From contig NC_064043.1 of NCBI RefSeq assembly GCF_932526225.1, positions 16,120,085-16,184,084 of the forward strand: a stretch of 64,000 nucleotides of DNA, given 5' to 3'. The notes under the pieces are model-generated. The model did not search any database and was not told where the DNA came from. It worked only from the letters and a program-made list of their open reading frames with translations. The translations under genes were made by a program, and so were the position numbers. Origin of the DNA: Nematostella vectensis (lineage: Eukaryota > Cnidaria > Anthozoa > Actiniaria > Edwardsiidae). Positions 46,601-59,068 of the stretch are shown one piece after another; positions within the stretch are counted from its first letter, which is position 1; the number at the start of each line of letters is the position of its first letter.

Positions 46601-48959
46601 ACGCCCCAGCGAAAGAACGATCTATCCATCAAGTTTATCTCTTTGAGATCCTTTGTTTATATTGCCAGTTTGTTGGGAGAACGTGGCATCTCGTCAACTA
46701 GTGTACACACTGCATCTTGAGGACTAGTGGTTAATCAAAGTCAAGCACTTCAATTTCCCATACAGTCGCCAACAATTCTTGTGACTGTACCCCAGCAGGC
46801 AAGGTCACCCCAGGTGGTGTACTGTATATTGGGGAACAAAGGGAATGGGTGGCCAATGAACCCTGTCGGTTGTTCATAGAGTATTTCTTGGGCTGGGAAG
46901 TTCTTACCCTTGGTAAGTAGCTTTTCCCCTATCATTAACACATAATCTAAACATCCTATCTCAAAGATCCCAGGTACATTCGGAAAGCTAAAATCTTCAG
47001 GCTAAAAATAACAAACATAGGCTGAGCAAATACTCCAGTCCAAACCCAGTGAGAAAAAAAAAAGAGAACAAATCACTCGTTTGATTGCTTTGTTCACTGC
47101 AGTACCAGACCAGACATAATTTACAGATGAAGATGAAGAATGAAGATGAAGAAATGATTTTTATCATTGTAACTTAATAGATTATTTTTTTTTCTATTAT
47201 AATTATCGATGAGAGATATGCTTTAAGAAGAAATAAAAGCTCCGCAAATATAAGTTTTGTATCAATAGGGCACCCTTTTAAGGCCTATTGTACAGCCTTG
47301 GCATCTTGACGCGCGATGCCACAAATATAATTGAGTTAACTAGTATGCAAGTAAACTTTTCCCCTTGTGTGATTAGCGATTTTCAGATGAAGAAACATTA
47401 TAACTATAACATTAAAAAAGAAAGAATGATAACAGTAGCATCCTTCCAAGCAGTTAAGGCAGAGCAATTCACCATTCGCAGTTTTTCATTTTTTCATTTT
47501 TCGGCCCCTGAACCCTGTCGGTTGTTCATAGAGTATTTCTTGGGCTGGGAAGTTCTTACCCTTGGTAAGTAGCTTTTCCCCTATCATTAACACATAATCT
47601 AAACATCCTATCTCAAAGATCCCAGGTACCTTCGGAAAGCTAAAATCTTCAGGCTAAAAATAATAAACATAGGCTGAGCAAATACTCCAGTCCAAACCCA
47701 GTGAGAAAAAAAAGAGAACAAATCAATCGTTTGATTGCTTTGTTCACTGCAGTACCAGACCAGACATAATTTACAGATGAAGATGAAGAATGAAGATGAA
47801 GAAATGATTTTTATCATTGTAACTTAATAGATTATTTATTTTTTTCTATTATAATTATCGATAAGAGATATGCTTTAAGAAGAAATAAAAGCTCCGCAAA
47901 TATAAGTTTTGTATCAATAGGGCACCCTTTTAAGGCCTATTGTACAGGCTTGGCATCTTGACGCGCGATGCCACAAATATAATTGAGTTAACTAGTATGC
48001 AAGTAAACTTTTGCCCTTGTGTGATTAGCGATTTTCAGATGAAGAAACATTATACATATAAGATAAAAAAAGAAAGAATGATAACAACAGTAGCATCCTT
48101 CCAAGCAGTTAAGGCAGAGCAATTCACCATTCGCAGTTTTTCATTTTTTTATATCTTCTCTCAATCAATTGATTGCTTTGTTCAGAGCAGAAAAAGACGA
48201 GACATAATTTACAAAGGATCACCCATTTATTCTCTTATCTGATTCACAAGACACGAGAACATCAGATGAAAAAAAGATTATATAACTATAAAACTAAAAC
48301 AGAACGAATGATAACAACAGTAACATCTTCTTCGTGGCGTGTGCTACCTTATAGGAAACAGAGAAGTCCCAAGTATCTGAGAAACCATCTGCGATGTTAG
48401 TTGAAAATGAAGAACAAGGACAGAAACGAAGTTAAAGAAAAACTTAAAAACATTTGAAAATCTTTTTGAATCTCAATTAGAAATATTTAAAGAATCAGAC
48501 CGTGCGAACATAGTACCTAGTCCCACCCCTGATACCGATTCTTCAACTCACTTGCTTCTTCGTGGCGTGTGCTACCTAATAGCAAACAGAGAAGTCCAAG
48601 TATCTGAGACTGATTTCTCGACTCTCACTTGCCTCTTCGTGGCGTGTCCTACTTTATAGCAAACAGGGAAGTCCAAAATATCAAGCGGTACTAGACCGCT
48701 TGTTGACATTTCTGGTCGGGACTGGATACTCCCCCGGTTAAGGCTAAGCAGGACAATCAGATTGTGATGCCGAAATTTTTTGACCCGAGGGACCACATGC
48801 CTGCAAACTCTTTTATGGCATCCAAGGCAGAGCACCAGATAATACTAGATGGGTGGCCAGTCTTCAGCAATACCCAGTCAAGCAAGCCAAAAAAAAAATA
48901 TGGCATGTAGTCGTGGGTGGGGGTCTCCTTAGTTTACATGGCTGTTGTCACGCATCACA
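46601..48959. repeat. Unit 22, 2359 bp, n=2, La
   Basis: Blocks start at about 46851 and 47503, tail at about 48149. Private changes: TACAGCCTTGG near 47291, ATCGATAAGAG near 47858, TATACATATAAG near 48051, a lost C in GAAGTCCAAGTATC near 48592 and TTGACATTTC near 48703. The tail is the unit 6/12/27 kind and ends in the short form. Confidence 0.95.
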
Positions 48960-51326
48960 ACGCCCCAGCGAAAGAACGATCTATCCATCACATTTATCTC
49001 TTTGAGATCCTTTGTTTATATTGCCAGTTTGTTGGGAGAACGTGGCATCTCATCAACTAGTGAACACACTGCATCTTGAGGACTAGTGGTTAATCAAAGT
49101 CAAGCACTTCAATTTCCCATACAGTCGCCAACAATTCTTGTGACTGTACCCCAGCAGGCAAGGTCACCCCAGGTGGTGTACTGTATATTGGGGAACAAGG
49201 AGAATGGGCGGCCCCTGAACCCTGTCGGTTGTTCATAGAGTATTTCTTGGGCTGGGAAGTTCTTACCCTTGGTAAGTAGCTTTTCCCCTATCATTAACAC
49301 ATAATCTAAACATCCTATCTCAAAGATCCCAGGTACATTCGGAAAGCTAAAATCTTCAGGCTAAAAATAATAAACATAGGCTGAGCAAATACTCCAGTCC
49401 AAACCCAGTGAGAAAAAAAAAAGAGAACAAATCACTCGTTTGATTGCTTTGTTCACTGCAGTACCAGACCAGACATAATTTACAGATGAAGATGAAGAAT
49501 GAAGATGAAGAAATGATTTTTATCATTGTAACTTAATAGATTATTTATTTTTTTCTATTATAATTATCGATGAGAGATATGCTTTAAGAAGAAATAAAAG
49601 CTCCGCAAATATAAGTTTTGTATCAATAGGGCACCCTTTTAAGGCCTATTGTACAGGCTTGGCATCTTGACGCGCGATGCCACAAATATAATTGAGTTAA
49701 CTAGTATGCAAGTAAACTTTTGCCCTTGTGTGATTAGCGATTTTCAGATGAAGAAACATTATAGCTATAAGATAAAAAAAGAAAGAATGATAACAACAGT
49801 AGCATCCTTCCAAGCAGTTAAGGCAGAGCAATTCACCATTCGCAGTTTTTCATTTTTTCATTTTTCGGCCCCTGAACCCTGTCGGTTGTTCATAGAGTAT
49901 TTCTTGGGCTGGGAAGTTCTTACCCTTGGTAAGTAGCTTTTCCCCTATCATTAACACATAATCTAAACATCCTATCTCAAAGATCCCAGTTACCTTCGGA
50001 AAGCTAAAATCTTCAGGCTAAAAATAATAAACATAGGCTGAGCAAATACTCCAGTCCAAACCCAGTGAGAAAAAAAAGAGAACAAATCAATCGTTTGATT
50101 GCTTTGTTCACTGCAGTACCAGACCAGACATAATTTACAGATGAAGATGAAGAATGAAGATGAAGAAATGATTTTTATCATTGTAACTTAATAGATTATT
50201 TATTTTTTTCTATTATTATTATCGATGAGAGATATGCTTTAAGAAGAAATAAAAGCTCGGCAAATATAAGTTTTGTATCAATAGGGCACCCTTTTAAGGC
50301 CTATTGTACAGGCTTGGCATCTTGACGCGCGATGCCACAAATATATTTGAGTTAACTAGTATGCAAGTAAACTTTTGCCCTTGTGTGATTAGCGGTTTTC
50401 AGATGAAGAAACATTATAGCTATAAGATAAAAAAAGAAAGAATGATAACAACAGTAGCATCCTTCCAAGCAGTTAAGGCAGAGCAATTCACCATTCGCAG
50501 ATTTTCATTTTTTTATATCTTCTCTCAATTAATTGATTGCTTTGTTCAGAGCAGAAAAAGACGAGACATAATTTACGAAGGATCACCCATTTATTCTCTT
50601 ATCTGATTCACAAGACACGAGAAGATCAGATGAAAAAAAGATTATATCACTATAAAACTAAAACAGAACGAATGATAACAACAGTAACATCTTCTTCGTG
50701 GCGTGTGCTACCTTATAGGAAACAGAGAAGTCCCAAGTATCTGAGAAACCATCTGCGATGTTAGTTGAAAATGAAGAACAAGGACAGAAACGAAGTTAAA
50801 GAAAAACTTAAAAACATTTGAAAATCTTTTTGAATCTCAATTAGAAATATTTAAAGAATCAGACCGTGCGCACATAGGACCCAGTCCCACCCCTGAAACT
50901 GATTTTTCAACTCACTTGCTTCTTCGTGGCGTGTGCTACCTAATAGCAAACAGAGAAGTCCCAAGTATCTGAGACTGATTTCTCGACTCTCACTTGCCTC
51001 TTCGTGGCGTGTCCTACTTTATAGCAAACAGAGAAGTCCAAAATATCAAGCGGTACTAGACCGCTTGTTGACGTTTCTGGTCGGGACTGGATACTCCCCC
51101 GGTTAAGGCTAAGCAGGACAATCAGATTGTGATGCCGAAATTTTTTGACCCGAGGGACCACATGCCTGCAAACTCTTTTATGGCATCCAAGGCAGAGCAC
51201 CAAATAATACTAGATGGGTGGCCAGTCTTCAGCAATACCCAGTCAAGCAAGCCAAAAAAAGAAAACATTGCATGTAGTCGTGAATAGGGGTCTCCTTAGT
51301 TTACATGGCTGTTGTCACGCATTACA
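48960..51326. repeat. Unit 23, 2367 bp, n=2, Lb
   Basis: Blocks start at about 49210 and 49867, tail at about 50512. It is the only Lb unit with two blocks. Its first block is FC type (AACTTTTGCCC, ACAACAGTAGC) yet ends in the B-B junction. The second block has TCCCAGTTACC, ATATATTTGAG and AGCGGTTTTCAG, the marks of the 5.38-kb higher-order repeat. The tail ends GTCGTGAATAGGGGTC. Confidence 0.95.
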
Positions 51327-53689
51327 ACGCCCCAGCGAAAGAACGATCTATCCATCAAGTTTATCTCTTTGAGATCTTTTGTTTATATTGCCAGTTTGTT
51401 GGGAGAACGTGGCATCTCGTCAACTAGTGTACACACTGCATCTTGAGGACTAGTGGTTAATCAAAGTCAAGCACTTCAATTTCCCATACAGTCGCCAACA
51501 ATTCTTGTGACTGTACCCCAGCAGGCAAGGTCACCCCAGGTGGTGTACTGTATATTGGGGAACAAAGGGAATGGGTGGCCAATGAACCCTGTCGGTTGTT
51601 CATAGAGTATTTCTTGGGCTGGGAAGTTCTTACCCTTGGTAAGTAGCTTTTCCCCTATCATTAACACATAATCTGAACATCCTATCTCAAAGATCCCAGG
51701 TACATTCGGAAAGCTAAAATCTTCAGGCTAAAAATAACAAACATAGGCTGAGCAAATACTCCAGTCCAAACCCAGTGAGAAAAAAAAAGAGAACAAATCA
51801 CTCGTTTGATTGCTTTGTTCACTGCAGTACCAGACCAGACATAATTTACAGATGAAGATGAAGAATGAAGATGAAGAAATGATTTTTATCATTGTAACTT
51901 AATAGATTATTTTTTTTTTCTATTATAATTATCGATGAGAGATATGCTTTAAGAAGAAATAAAAGCTCCGCAAATATAAGTTTTGTATCAATAGGGCACC
52001 CTTTTAAGGCCTATTGTACAGGCTTGGCATCTTGACGCGCGATGCCACAAATATAATTGAGTTAACTAGTATGCAAGTAAACTTTTCCCCTTGTGTGATT
52101 AGCGATTTTCAGATGAAGAAACATTATAACTATAACATTAAAAAAGAAAGAATGATAACAGTAGCATCCTTCCAAGCAGTTAAGGCAGAGCAATTCACCA
52201 TTCGCAGTTTTTCATTTTTTCATTTTTCGGCCCCTGAACCCTGTCGGTTGTTCATAGAGTATTTCTTGGGCTGGGAAGTTCTTACCCTTGGTAAGTAGCT
52301 TTTCCCCTATCATTAACACATAATCTAAACATCCTATCTCAAAGATCCCAGGTACCTTCGGAAAGCTAAAATCTTCAGGCTAAAAATAATAAACATAGGA
52401 TGAGCAAATACTCCAGTCCAAACCCAGTGAGAAAAAAAAGAGAACAAATCAATCGTTTGATTGCTTTGTTCACTGCAGTACCAGACCAGACATAATTTAC
52501 AGATGAAGATGAAGAATGAAGATGAAGAAATGATTTTTATCATTGTAACTTAATAGATTATTTATTTTTTTCTATTATAATTATCGATGAGAGATATGCT
52601 TTAAGAAGAAATAAAAGCTCGGCAAATATAAGTTTTGTATCAATAGGGCACCCTTTTAAGGCCTATTGTACAGGCTTGGCATCTTGACGCGCGATGCCAC
52701 AAATATAATTGAGTTAACTAGTATGCAAGTAAACTTTTGCCCTTGTGTGATTAGCGATTTTCAGATGAAGAAACATTATAGCTATAAGATAAAAAAAGAA
52801 AGAATGATAACAACAGTAGCATCCTTCCAAGCAGTTAAGGCAGAGCAATTCACCATTCGCAGATTTTCATTTTTTTTATATCTTCTCTCAATCAATTGAT
52901 TGCTTTGTTCAGAGCAGAAAAAGACGAGACATAATTTACGAAGGATCACCCATTTATTCTCTTATCTGATTCACAAGACACGAGAAGATCAGATGAAAAA
53001 AAGATTATATCACTATAAAACTAAAACAGAACGAATGATAACAACAGTAACATCTTCTTCGTGGCGTGTGCTACCTTATAGGAAACAGAGAAGTCCCAAG
53101 TATCTGAGAAACCATCTGCGATGTTAGTTGAAAATGAAGAACAAGGACTATAACGAAGTTAAAGAAAAACTTAAAAACATTTGAAAATCTTTTTGAATCT
53201 CAATTAGAAATATTTAAAGAATCAGACCGTGCGCACATAGGACCCAGTCCCACCCCTGAAACTGATTTTTCAACTCACTTGCTTCTTCGTGGCGTGTGCT
53301 ACCTAATAGCAAACAGAGAAGTCCCAAGTACCTGAGACTGATTTCTCGACTCTCACTTGCCTCTTCGTGGCGTGTCCTACTTTATAGCAAACAGAGAAGT
53401 CCAAAATATCAAGCGGTACTAGACCGCTTGTTGACGTTTCTGGTCGGGACTGGATACTCCCCCGGTTAAGGCTAAGCAGGACAATCAGATTGTGATGCCG
53501 AAATTTTTTGACCCGAGGGACCACATGCCTGCAAACTCTTTTATGGCATCCAAGGCAGAGCACCAAATAATACTAGATGGGTGGCCAGTCTTCAGCAATA
53601 CCCAGTCAAGCAAGCCAAAAAAAGAAAATATTGCATGTAGTCGTGGGTGGGGGTCTCCTTAGTTTACATGGCTGTTGTCACGCATTACA
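51327..53689. repeat. Unit 24, 2363 bp, n=2, La
   Basis: Blocks start at about 51577 and 52229, tail at about 52878. The tail marks GGACTATAACG and AAGTACCTGAG link it to units 5 and 26. Private: AATCTGAACATCC near 51670. Confidence 0.95.
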
Positions 53690-56600
53690 ACGCCCCAGCG
53701 AAAGAACGATCTATCCATCAAGTTTATCTCTTTGAGATCCTTTGTTTATATTGCCAGTTTGTTGGGAGAACGTGGCATCTCGTCAACTAGTGTACACACT
53801 GCATCTTGAGGACTAGTGGTTAATCAAAGTCAAGCACTTCAATTTCCCATACAGTCGCCAACAATTCTTGTGACTGTACCCCAGCAGGCAAGGTCACCCC
53901 AGGTGGTGTACTGTATATTGGGGAACAAAGGGAATGGGTGGCCAATGAACCCTGTCGGTTGTTCATAGAGTATTTCTTGGGCTGGGAAGTTCTTACCCTT
54001 GGTAAGTAGCTTTTCCCCTATCATTAACACATAATCTAAACATCCTATCTCAAAGATCCCAGGTACATTCGGAAAGCTAAAATCTTCAGGCTAAAAATAA
54101 CAAACATAGGCTGAGCAAATACTCCAGTCCAAACCCAGTGAGAAAAAAAAAAGAGAACAAATCACTCGTTTGATTGCTTTGTTCACTGCAGTACCAGACC
54201 AGACATAATTTACAGATGAAGATGAAGAATGAAGATGAAGAAATGATTTTTATCATTGTAACTTAATAGATTATTTTTTTTTCTATTATAATTATCGATG
54301 AGAGATATGCTTTAAGAAGAAATAAAAGCTCCGCAAATATAAGTTTTGTATCAATAGGGCACCCTTTTAAGGCCTATTGTACAGGCTTGGCATCTTGACG
54401 CGCGATGCCACAAATATAATTGAGTTAACTAGTATGCAAGTAAACTTTTCCCCTTGTGTGATTAGCGATTTTCAGATGAAGAAACATTATAACTATAACA
54501 TTAAAAAAGAAAGAATGATAACAGTAGCATCCTTCCAAGCAGTTAAGGCAGAGCAATTCACCATTCGCAGTTTTTCATTTTTTCATTTTTCGGCCCCTGA
54601 ACCCTGTCGGTTGTTCATAGAGTATTTCTTGGGCTGGGAAGTTCTTACCCTTGGTAAGTAGCTTTTCCCCTATCATTAACACATAATCTAAACATCCTAT
54701 CTCAAAGATCCCAGGTACCTTCGGAAAGCTAAAATCTTCAGGCTAAAAATAATAAACATAGGCTGAGCAAATACTCCAGTCCAAACCCAGTGAGAAAAAA
54801 AAGAGAACAAATCAATCGTTTGATTGCTTTGTTCACTGCAGTACCAGACCAGACATAATTTACAGATGAAGATGAAGAATGAAGATGAAGAAATGATTTT
54901 TATCATTGTAACTTAATAGATTATTTATTTTTTTCTATTATAATTATCGATGAGAGATATGCTTTAAGAAGAAATAAAAGCTCCGCAAATATAAGTTTTG
55001 TATCAATAGGGCACCCTTTTAAGGCCTATTGTACAGGCTTGGCATCTTGACGCGCGATGCCACAAATATAATTGAGTTAACTAGTATGCAAGTAAACTTT
55101 TGCCCTTGTGTGATTAGCGATTTTCAGATGAAGAAACATTATAGCTATAAGATAAAAAAAGAAAGAATGAAAACAACAGTAGCATCCTTCCAAGCAGTTA
55201 AGGCAGAGCAATTCACCATTCGCAGTTTTTCATTTTTTCATTTTTCGGCCCCTGAACCCTGTCGGTTGTTCATAGAGTATTTCTTGGGCTGGGAAGTTCT
55301 TACCCTTGGTAAGTAGCTTTTCCCCTATCATTAACACATAATCTAAACATCCTATCTCAAAGATCCCAGTTACCTTCGGAAAGCTAAAATCTTCAGGCTA
55401 AAAATAATAAACATAGGCTGAGCAAATACTCCAGTCCAAACCCAGTGAGAAAAAAAAGAGAACAAATCAATCGTTTGATTGCTTTGTTCACTGCAGTACC
55501 AGACCAGACATAATTTACAGATGAAGATGAAGAATGAAGATGAAGAAATGATTTTTATCATTGTAACTTAATAGATTATTTATTTTTTTCTATTATTATT
55601 ATCGATGAGAGATATGCTTTAAGAAGAAATAAAAGCTCGGCAAATATAAGTTTTGTATCAATAGGGCACCCTTTTAAGGCCTATTGTACAGGCTTGGCAT
55701 CTTGACGCGCGATGCCACAAATATATTTGAGTTAACTAGTATGCAAGTAAACTTTTGCCCTTGTGTGATTAGCGGTTTTCAGATGAAGAAACATTATAGC
55801 TATAAGATAAAAAAAGAAAGAATGATAACAACAGTAGCATCCTTCCAAGCAGTTAAGGCAGAGCAATTCACCATTCGCAGATTTTCATTTTTTTATATCT
55901 TCTCTCAATTAATTGATTGCTTTGTTCAGAGCAGAAAAAGACGAGACATAATTTACGAAGGATCACCCATTTATTCTCTTATCTGATTCACAAGACACGA
56001 GAAGATCAGATGAAAAAAAGATTATATCACTATAAAACTAAAACAGAACGAATGATAACAACAGTAACATCTTCTTCGTGGCGTGTGCTACCTTATAGGA
56101 AACAGAGAAGTCCCAAGTATCTGAGAAACCATCTGCGATGTTAGTTGAAAATGAAGAACAAGGACAGAAACGAAGTTAAAGAAAAACTTAAAAACATTTG
56201 AAAATCTTTTTGAATCTCAATTAGAAATATTTAAAGAATCAGACCGTGCGCACATAGGACCCAGTCCCACCCCTGAAACTGATTTTTCAACTCACTTGCT
56301 TCTTCGTGGCGTGTGCTACCTAATAGCAAACAGAGAAGTCCCAAGTATCTGAGACTGATTTCTCGACTCTCACTTGCCTCTTCGTGGCGTGTCCTACTTT
56401 ATAGCAAACAGAGAAGTCCAAAATATCAAGCGGTACTAGACCGCTTGTTGACGTTTCTGGTCGGGACTGGATACTCCCCCGGTTAAGGCTAAGCAGGACA
56501 ATCAGATTGTGATGCCGAAATTTTTTGACCCGAGGGACCACATGCCTGCAAACTCTTTTATGGCATCCAAGGCAGAGCACCAAATAATACTAGATGGGTG

Positions 56601-56706
56601 GCCAGTCTTCAGCAATACCCAGTCAAGCAAGCCAAAAAAAGAAAACATTGCATGTAGTCGTGAATAGGGGTCTCCTTAGTTTACATGGCTGTTGTCACGC
56701 ATTACA
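53690..56706. repeat. Unit 25, 3017 bp, n=3, La
   Basis: Blocks start at about 53940, 54592 and 55247, tail at about 55892. The types are FS, FC (with GAATGAAAACAACAG) and FC with ATATATTTGAG. The middle block matches the first block of unit 23, so the third block was gained by recombination between a two-block La unit and a unit 23-like unit. Confidence 0.95.
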
Positions 56707-59068
56707 ACGCCCCAGCGAAAGAACGATCTATCCATCAAGTTTATCTCTTTGAGATCTTTTGTTTATATTGCCAGTTTGTTGGGAGAACGTGGCATCTCGT
56801 CAACTAGTGTACACACTGCATCTTGAGGACTAGTGGTTAATCAAAGTCAAGCACTTCAATTTCCCATACAGTCGCCAACAATTCTTGTGACTGTACCCCA
56901 GCAGGCAAGGTCACCCCAGGTGGTGTACTGTATATTGGGGAACAAAGGGAATGGGTGGCCAATGAACCCTGTCGGTTGTTCATAGAGTATTTCTTGGGCT
57001 GGGAAGTTCTTACCCTTGGTAAGTAGCTTTTCCCCTATCATTAACACATAATCTAAACATCCTATCTCAAAGATCCCAGGTACATTCGGAAAGCTAAAAT
57101 CTTCAGGCTAAAAATAACAAACATAGGCTGAGCAAATACTCCAGTCCAAACCCAGTGAGAAAAAAAAAGAGAACAAATCACTCGTTTGATTGCTTTGTTC
57201 ACTGCAGTACCAGACCAGACATAATTTACAGATGAAGATGAAGAATGAAGATGAAGAAATGATTTTTATCATTGTAACTTAATAGATTATTTTTTTTTCT
57301 ATTATAATTATCGATGAGAGATATGCTTTAAGAAGAAATAAAAGCTCCGCAAATATAAGTTTTGTATCAATAGGGCACCCTTTTAAGGCCTATTGTACAG
57401 GCTTGGCATCTTGACGCGCGATGCCACAAATATAATTGAGTTAACTAGTATGCAAGTAAACTTTTCCCCTTGTGTGATTAGCGATTTTCAGATGAAGAAA
57501 CATTATAACTATAACATTAAAAAAGAAAGAATGATAACAGTAGCATCCTTCCAAGCAGTTAAGGCAGAGCAATTCACCATTCGCAGTTTTTCATTTTTTC
57601 ATTTTTCGGCCCCTGAACCATGTCGGTTCTTCATAGAGTATTTCTTGGGCTGGGAAGTTCTTACCCTTGGTAAGTAGCTTTTCCCCTATCATTAACACAT
57701 AATCTAAACATCCTATCTCAAAGATCCCAGGTACCTTCGGAAAGCTAAAATCTTCAGGCTAAAAATAATAAACATAGGATGAGCAAATACTCCAGTCCAA
57801 ACCCAGTGAGAAAAAAAAGAGAACAAATCAATCGTTTGATTGCTTTGTTCACTGCAGTACCAGACCAGACATAATTTACAGATGAAGATGAAGAATGAAG
57901 ATGAAGAAATGATTTTTATCATTGTAACTTAATAGATTATTTATTTTTTTCTATTATAATTATCGATGAGAGATATGCTTTAAGAAGAAATAAAAGCTCG
58001 GCAAATATAAGTTTTGTATCAATAGGGCACCCTTTTAAGGCCTATTGTACAGGCTTGGCATCTTGACGCGCGATGCCACAAATATAATTGAGTTAACTAG
58101 TATGCAAGTAAACTTTTGCCCTTGTGTGATTAGCGATTTTCAGATGAAGAAACATTATAGCTATAAGATAAAAAAAGAAAGAATGATAACAACAGTAGCA
58201 TCCTTCCAAGCAGTTAAGGCAGAGCAATTCACCATTCGCAGATTTTCATTTTTTTTATATCTTCTCTCAATCAATTGATTGCTTTGTTCAGAGCAGAAAA
58301 AGACGAGACATAATTTACGAAGGATCACCCATTTATTCTCTTATCTGATTCACAAGACACGAGAAGATCAGATGAAAAAAAGATTATATCACTATAAAAC
58401 TAAAACAGAACGAATGATAACAACAGTAACATCTTCTTCGTGGCGTGTGCTACCTTATAGGAAACAGAGAAGTCCCAAGTATCTGAGAAACCATCTGCGA
58501 TGTTAGTTGAAAATGAAGAACAAGGACTATAACGAAGTTAAAGAAAAACTTAAAAACATTTGAAAATCTTTTTGAATCTCAATTAGAAATATTTAAAGAA
58601 TCAGACCGTGCGCACATAGGACCCAGTCCCACCCCTGAAACTGATTTTTCAACTCACTTGCTTCTTCGTGGCGTGTGCTACCTAATAGCAAACAGAGAAG
58701 TCCCAAGTACCTGAGACTGATTTCTCGACTCTCACTTGCCTCTTCGTGGCGTGTCCTACTTTATAGCAAACAGAGAAGTCCAAAATATCAAGCGGTACTA
58801 GACCGCTTGTTGACGTTTCTGGTCGGGACTGGATACTCCCCCGGTTAAGGCTAAGCAGGACAATCAGATTGTGATGCCGAAATTTTTTGACCCGAGGGAC
58901 CACATGCCTGCAAACTCTTTTATGGCATCCAAGGCAGAGCACCAAATAATACTAGATGGGTGGCCAGTCTTCAGCAATACCCAGTCAAGCAAGCCAAAAA
59001 AAGAAAATATTGCATGTAGTCGTGGGTGGGGGTCTCCTTAGTTTACATGGCTGTTGTCACGCATTACA
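56707..59068. repeat. Unit 26, 2362 bp, n=2, La
   Basis: Blocks start at about 56957 and 57608, tail at about 58257. It repeats unit 24 at an offset of 5380 bp. Private: GAACCATGTCGGTTCTTC near 57615. Confidence 0.95.
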